A DNA stretch of 64,000 nt from assembly GCF_036711975.1 (NCBI RefSeq), contig NC_091968.1:2108001-2172000 (forward strand), written 5' to 3'. Each line of letters opens with the position of its first letter. Position 1 is the stretch's first letter. The DNA comes from Onthophagus taurus (Eukaryota > Arthropoda > Insecta > Coleoptera > Scarabaeidae). Both the position numbers and the translations under genes were made by a program. Positions 58,351 to 64,000 of the stretch are shown here, piece by piece. Below the pieces are notes generated by a model, which was not told the DNA's origin, ran no database searches, and saw only the letters and a program-made list of their open reading frames with translations.

Positions 58351-58612
58351 AATCAAATAATACGTGTTAAGAATTAAAATAGGAACAACTTTTATTAATA
58401 CAATTTTTTGAAATTATCACTTTTTAATTTCCCTGTGAACAGTACAGAAATGGAATTCAATGTTATCTTTCTAATTATTGTTTGTGTAAAACAAAATTTC
58501 AAATAAAACGTGTTAAGAATTAAAATAGGAACAAGTTTTATTAACACAATTTTTTGAAATTATCAATTTTAAATTTCTCTCTGAACAGTACAGAGTGATT
58601 CAAAAATTTGAC
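58345..58612. repeat. Direct duplication of ~140 bp
   Basis: CGTGTTAAGAATTAAAATAG through CTCTCTGAACAGTACAGA occurs twice in tandem (58362 and 58509 starts), about 90 percent identical by eye. 58613-59290 has no gene that I recognise. Confidence 0.8.
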
Positions 58613-59290
58613 ATTCAATTTGATGTCCAAATAGGCTAACTCGGAAACCATAAGAGTTAGAATAAAAGTAGCTTAAATGTCATGATCTCGATTTTCGAGA
58701 AACTGCTAATGCCGAAAACCACAAACCGCTATCGTCTTTTGTTTTTCCCCTAGAGGCCAAAATTGAAAATATCGTAAAACCAACAAGTGCAATTATCTTG
58801 GTTATTATTATAGGTGGAGTATTATAACTAAAACATTATATGGACACTTTTTTACAGAGAATTTCATGACGTGAAATTTAGGATTTCATGAAAAAAATTT
58901 TTTGGTTTTAGATTTTGAGATATCAAGACAATTTTCGTTTTTTTTAAATGGAAACAACTACTGATTATTTGCTTATTAAATTCGTTATTTTTTTCTGATT
59001 ACAAAACCATAGGGTTTAACAGGTCTATTGTTTTAGAATATAGCTAAAAATAAACTTTTTTTTAATGTCAAAGAAATTAAATTTACAGTTTCCTGTAAAT
59101 TATAACTAAAAATTAAAAAAAACTGATTTCTGATATTTGAAACAAATACATTTGTTGAACTATTTAATTTATATTTGTTTTACACAAAAGTTGTTATTAT
59201 TTCACATTTGTTATTAATATTTAATATTATTATTAAATATATATAATAAAATATTAATATATATTATTAAATGACTTAATAAATTATTGA

Positions 59291-59300
59291 TAGATGGCGC
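59291..59300 (+). promoter_or_regulatory. CTCF-like motif
   Basis: TAGATGGCGC, the best of three such motifs in the carrier-Arp1 region. Binding is not shown. Confidence 0.35.
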
Positions 59301-59592
59301 TCATATATCTTTGTTTTAAGGTTTGACAACTTGTCACTGCATCTCACCACTTATTTACAAAAATATTGCCGTCTTGTTGCCTTTGGTGTTGCAAAAATAG
59401 CAGTAAGAAGGTCTTTCGACTCTTAAGAGTACCACGAGAAAGAAGAATGGAGTTTTGGCGTAATGTTATCAACATAACTACAGAGTTTTAAATTTCCCGC
59501 TTGACTTTCGAGCCAAAATGGCGGCAACCCGCGGTACTTTGTAAATCTAGGGATTTTATTTTTTTTTAATTCAAATAAACATAGTATTATAG

Positions 59593-60100
59593 TGAGTTTA
59601 GACATGCATGGTTTTAGTGGCGCCAATAAAAACTGGCGCGCCATTAAAATTAAATTGCATGTGTAAACATCAACTGTCATGCAAGTTGAAATCATGCATG
59701 CATGGATCGGAAAAGTCTGCACCCTTCTGAAATCACTGGCGCCAGTGATGAGTTTAAAAACATGTAACCATGACAACATAGATGAGTACCTACAAAAACA
59801 CATAATTTTTTAATGTCAAATTTAGGTTATGTTTCATTGCATTCAAATTAAATCCCAATTACGTTAACACATTCAACGATAACGTTTAATTATCTACATT
59901 AAACCTAGAATATATCTATTTTCGTTTCGGTTGAGGTCCTAATTTGTGTATATAGTTGTAGTTTATATAGTTTATTATGGCTAGAAAAGTGGTCGGCAGA
60001 ACTGGCGTGTTATTTATTTTTATTTCGCATATGTAGTGTAAACCTTTACTGGCGTGCAAATTGAACTGGTGCCACTAAATCCATACATGTCTAAACCCAC
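59593..60100. mobile_element. MITE with ~50-bp TIRs
   Basis: GTGAGTTTAGACATGCATGG and TTTTAGTGGCGCCA on the left are mirrored by TGGTGCCACTAAATCCATAC and ATGTCTAAACCCAC on the right. The interior has further CTGGCGCC motifs and no ORF of note. 60101-60318 shows nothing. Confidence 0.85.
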
Positions 60101-60318
60101 CTTAAGTTGCAAGTTTTATTTTATTTTAATTGTTTCTATGGTTACATATTGTAAATTGAACTTGAAAAATTTTTAATTTAGGAAAAGTATAATTTTTTGC
60201 ACAAAAATGAGAATAATTAGTTAATTTCTATAGTTAGAATTTCCACTATTTTTAAGCCAGTATTTAGGTGCTTTGGAGCCAATCGCCAAATAGTGGAGTT
60301 GAAACTTTCATTGGCATT

Positions 60319-61200
60319 TTAAGTGTGGCCCCCCAAACATCTTATTAATAAATTTTCTCGGGATAAATCTTCATAAATTGAATATATGATATGTGTTTCT
60401 GAACATCTGGATGCAATGGCGTTGGATGCTTCATCAAGGAATCCGACCCATTTGATTACCTTTTTGCCACTCGCACCAGCTCTCGGATCCTGACGGACAA
60501 TATTGGTGATTTGGATGTTCATCTGTAGACCATATGTGGTAATAAGTACCCATTATCGCTTTTTTCATGTCCTCTGCACTGTTGATATTTCTACGGATAG
60601 CAAGACCGTAGTATGTCGTAAATTTTTTGATTAGAGCATCTGTCAATTTTCCTTTTCCGCCAAGTTTGTATGTATATTTATGTTTCGTAGTCGAGAGTTC
60701 GTCCTCTTTTCAACATGTCCAATACATTCATTTTTAATTACTGGAAAATCGTCGCCATATGGATTTTGTTCTAAAATTGATTTGAACGTTTTGGAATCTC
60801 CGTCCCCTATACAGTCGCCGTACTTTACACCAAACTTTTTTCGGATCTCAAAAACATCTCTACAATTGCATCGACTTCCATTTTACCGGCAGACCCTTCG
60901 TGAGTGACCAATAAATATATTTATATTTATACATAAATATATATCTTCTCTATTTTCTTTATTTTTATAAAATGTACAGGCTTGACAGTAACTGCTTTTT
61001 ACAGCTACATCGATAACTTTACCGGAATAGTACCCAATAAGCGATGTTACGCCGTATAATGATTTGAATCTGCGCTTTTCCAAGAACTATCACCAGACAC
61101 TTTTAAATTCAAGATTGGCCTTTCTTGCCCTTCGTTTTCTTTCTTTTCTTCTTTAACAACTGTTCCGCTGAAATACACGAACACCAATTTGGTGGCTGAG
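60319..61200 (-). mobile_element. Second Mutator-domain (MULE-like) remnant
   Basis: Minus strand in order: KRRFKSLYGVTSLIGYYSGK, VIDVAVKSSYCQACTFYKNK (61083-60940), EGSAGKMEVDAIVEMF (about 60900), GKLTDALIKKFTTYYGLAIR, NINSAEDMKKAIMGTYYHIW, then NHQYCPSGSESWCEWQK (60646-60450). These are successive blocks of the Mutator-like transposase domain, with frame changes. The 52.5-56.1 kb remnant is a related copy. Confidence 0.82.
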
Positions 61201-62078
61201 TGCTGATGTTTAACAATAAAATAAAAATTGCAAAATAAATTTATTCTTTAAATAATTTGAAATTAAAACTTCATAGAATCAAGAGGTTAAACAAGATGTT
61301 GCTATAAAAATAATCGATTTTTTTGATAACGTAAATCACGCGTGAGTCACGTGGTTCATATGTATGATATTTACGAAGAACGCGCACCGGGAAAATACGC
61401 TGTTTTAACGGAAGTACTTAGAACTTCGCTTTAAAATTTTGTTATCACATTCTTAAGATATTCAGGCAACTTTTTATGGAAAAAAAAAATGTTTGAGTTT
61501 TTTGACGGTTCTAAATGAATTTCCCCCCTTAAGACTGTTTTTCAGATTCACGAAAAAACGAAAAATAAAGAAAATATAGGCGAAAAAGTAATTTTTTTGT
61601 TTTTTGGCCATATTTTAAAAACTAAGGTTAAGTTGTGGTTCTGTTACGTTTGTTTTGGGGAACTACACCATTATATTAGTATTGATACTGGGTATAATTT
61701 TTTTTAATATTTTTTTTTATTATTCAGCAAATCTAAGTGTTCATATAAAAAAAATATTTTACAAGTATGATTATTTGCAACGCAATATAAGTAGCTCAAA
61801 ATGTTATCATTAGAAAATACAAACAAAAAATAAAAAAAAAAGTTTTAAAGCTGGGATTTTCACAGAAGTGCATATTTTTTCTTATCCTTTTTTTCTACAC
61901 CGATATAAATTATTAAATAGAAAAAATAACATTTTTTTAATATTACAGTTTAATCAGGGGGAAAGAAAATTGATTCAATTTGTGCAGCAACCACGTTTTC
62001 ACTTTTACTTATTATTAGTTTTATAGAAGCAGCACATTTTGAACATTTTCCTATCAATAAAAGAAAAAAATAGTCGAA
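61201..62078. other. Arp1 3' flank, no gene seen
   Basis: AT-rich with many A and T runs. No coding sequence, TIR or repeat array recognised. Confidence 0.45.
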
Positions 62079-63547
62079 CTAAAAGGTTTTTCTGTGAATT
62101 GCTCTTTGACCTTGCTCGTCATATTCGCGTTTCGTTACCCACATCTTCTTAAAAGTATCTAAAGCTGCCAAAATTGATCCACCTATCCATGTGGAGTACA
62201 ATCGTTCTTGTGGTGCTGAAATCTTTAAACAACAATTAAACATTTCTTTATAAGAATTTTTTTTATTAAAATTTCTTACCTTTATTTGTACATCTTTAGG
62301 AGCAAGCTTTTTAAATTCTGATAACAACCTTTCACCAAAACCCTTTTTTAAAAATAATTATAAATAATAAAATAAATTTATCTAAATAAAGTACTCACTT
62401 TAAATAAAGTAGATCCCCCAGATAAAACAATATTCCTAAATAATACTTTACGTAGATCCAAATCAGATTTTTGAATGGAATACATCAGCACTTCATGTAA
62501 CCCTTCACTTTCTTCTCCAATTAAAAACGGTCTAAATAACACTTCAGGAGCTCTATATCTAGCGGGGCCTATTTTAATTGAACTACCATCTGGAAGAACA
62601 TAATTTACATGCTCTGTTTCAACTGATTCTTCTTTAATTGGGTTGTTAGCCAAATAACAAATTTTTTCTTTTATTGTTCTTACAGTTTCAAATTCAGCTG
62701 TTGTCTTAAAATTAAGTCCTTCTTTACGAAGCAAAGTCCTTCAATTAAAATTATTAAATTAATTTAATATCACTAAAATAACTTATAACCTTACTTTAAG
62801 TATCTACTAACATCTCGACCAGCGACATCAATTCTCATAATACTATGTGGCATAGCAAAACCTTCATAAATAGGTACAGCATGTGTTACACCATCTCCAG
62901 AATCTAAAACTACACCTGTAGTTCGACCTGTTGAGTATCTAAACATGTTTATTATTAATTTATTTATTTTTAAAGGAAAAAAGTCTACATACAAACTTAA
63001 AACAGCTTGCATAGAAATAAAAAGAGCAGGCACGTTGAAAGATTCAAACAAAATCTCAGCTGATTTCTCTCGATTTGGTCTAGGGTTTAATGGAGCCTCT
63101 GTTAATAATACAGGGTGCTCCTCAGAAAATGTACTCAATTGCTCTTTGCTGTAAACATAACTCCAAATTTTTTCCATATCATTCCAATCGGTCACAATTC
63201 CATGTTCCATAGGGTATTTAATAGTGAGTAAACCACGGTGTTCTTCCGCTGTGGGGCCAATAAAAGTGTCCCCTTCTAAACCCCCCGCCATAACGCGAAC
63301 ATGTTTTGGAATTCCGATACTGAAAAATGAAAAAATACTATTAAATCTTATGAATGTACGAAAGTGATAAATTCGTACTAATTAGGAAATCTGCATTTTG
63401 GGATTTGATCACCGGCGAATCCAGCTTTAATCACTCCAGAACCCTACACAAACATAATTTTTTTTTTAATGTCTTACATACTAATTATATAACGCTTACG
63501 TTATCTATGACCACGGGTTGATTGAGAATCACGTCGTACGCTTCCAT
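62079..63547 (-). CDS. Arp1: Actin-related protein 1 (centractin, dynactin subunit)
   Basis: Forms the short actin-like filament of dynactin, which links dynein to cargo. Exons (minus): 63547-63500, 63443-63379, 63319-62993, 62938-62795, 62738-62399, 62342-62280, 62222-62079; 1131 nt, 376 aa, the length of animal Arp1. ATG 63547 ([16 protein letters not shown]). Actin-fold motifs: [19 protein letters not shown] (phosphate 1), [19 protein letters not shown] (phosphate 2), [34 protein letters not shown], ending IHRKTF. Arp1-specific features: [17 protein letters not shown] and the [14 protein letters not shown] stretch. All six introns are 54-59 nt and free of insertions. Confidence 0.97.
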
Positions 63548-63803
63548 TTCAACCCCGTTTTATAGGATTACACACCTAAATGTATGACAAATTACTAAAC
63601 TTAAGCACGGAATTGCAGGTTAACTTTTTTGACAGATAAACGTCACTTTTAGTTGGGAGTTTTCTTTAGAAATGGTTTATAACTATACTAAATAATAATT
63701 TTCTTTTCTTTAAATTAATATTGTAATTTATTTCGTCACTAGTTAATAAAAAGTAAAATTTTTTGATTTCTTTTAGAATAATTTCAATTAATTCTTGTAA
63801 TAA

Positions 63804-63814
63804 TAGATGGCGAC
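63804..63814 (+). promoter_or_regulatory. CTCF-like motif upstream of Arp1
   Basis: TAGATGGCGAC about 260 bp upstream of the Arp1 ATG, in a 400-bp stretch without other features. Confidence 0.3.
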
Positions 63815-63944
63815 ACTGGAGATATAATTAGCGTGACGAAAGCAAAAAGTAAAATTATTGTCTCTGATTATTCTGTAGCAACCAGTAAATAATAAATCAA
63901 ACTACATATAACAGTTATTGTGTGTTATTACTAAATAACTGAAG

Positions 63945-64000
63945 ACGCCCTGAACCCAAAACTTTCTAGTTCTACGTTTAATGTCAGTCTAGTTTTGCAC
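63945..64000. repeat. Palindromic satellite, start of a block
   Basis: CTGAACCCAAAACTTTCTAG then TTTAATGTCAGTCTAGTTTTGCAC runs off the window; same family as the arrays above. Confidence 0.75.

Noticed and set aside
59423-59803. 126-codon minus frame as a gene upstream of the carrier
   Set aside because: It overlaps the MITE at 59593-60100, and its composition follows the MITE motifs.

Overview
The window is insect nuclear DNA, most likely from a beetle. It is AT-rich, its genes have introns, and it carries a gustatory receptor, a CYP3-clan-like P450 and three SV2-like transporter paralogues. The order is an inference from gene content; no species can be named. By spliced reconstruction, with exon phases checked at every junction, I recover seven complete genes and the 3' end of an eighth. 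They are: an unknown gene's last exons (1304-1667, +); SV2-like MFS transporter A (4257-11815, -); a cytochrome P450 (12035-23768, -); MFS B (28149-29898, -); MFS C (34165-43722, -); a gustatory receptor (44080-49239, +); an SLC25A39/40-type mitochondrial carrier (49671-57711, -); and Arp1/centractin (62079-63547, -). No single open frame spans any of the minus-strand genes.

Intron sizes are sharply bimodal. Of 28 introns in the seven complete genes, 21 are 49-70 nt. The other seven (2.0-8.1 kb) are all filled with mobile elements and satellites. TE families seen: degenerate non-LTR retrotransposons (1-1275, 5043-8165, 8170-10020, 12500-20385, 53129-54900), two Tc1-like copies, another mariner/Tc1-like element, hAT remnants, a piggyBac remnant, two Mutator-domain remnants and several foldback elements. 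Tandem satellites: a dimeric ~363-bp repeat (24.8-27.8 kb), a ~350-bp repeat (30.25-33.88 kb), a 578-bp repeat derived from a retrotransposon 3' end (38.9-43.6 kb), and a palindromic ~120-150-bp repeat.

The most interesting structure is that palindromic repeat and the terminal-inverted-repeat (TIR) element carrying it. Long palindromic arrays occur in four introns of four genes: MFS A intron 3, P450 intron 2, MFS C intron 3 and the Gr intron. In P450 intron 2 and the Gr intron, both ends of the intron are homologous between these unrelated genes and match each other as inverted repeats of about 85-95 bp. Removing the element from the P450 intron leaves only about 22 nt, too short for a normal intron. 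MFS C intron 3 is almost entirely this repeat and is absent from MFS A and B. This suggests an element that targets, enlarges or creates introns (introner-like).

Functionally the genes are an ordinary accessory and housekeeping mix: membrane transport, oxidative metabolism, chemosensation, mitochondrial glutathione import and dynactin. No pathway link between them is visible. The three transporters are a tandem family; the P450 lies between copies A and B, and the Gr starts 357 bp from the start of copy C on the opposite strand.
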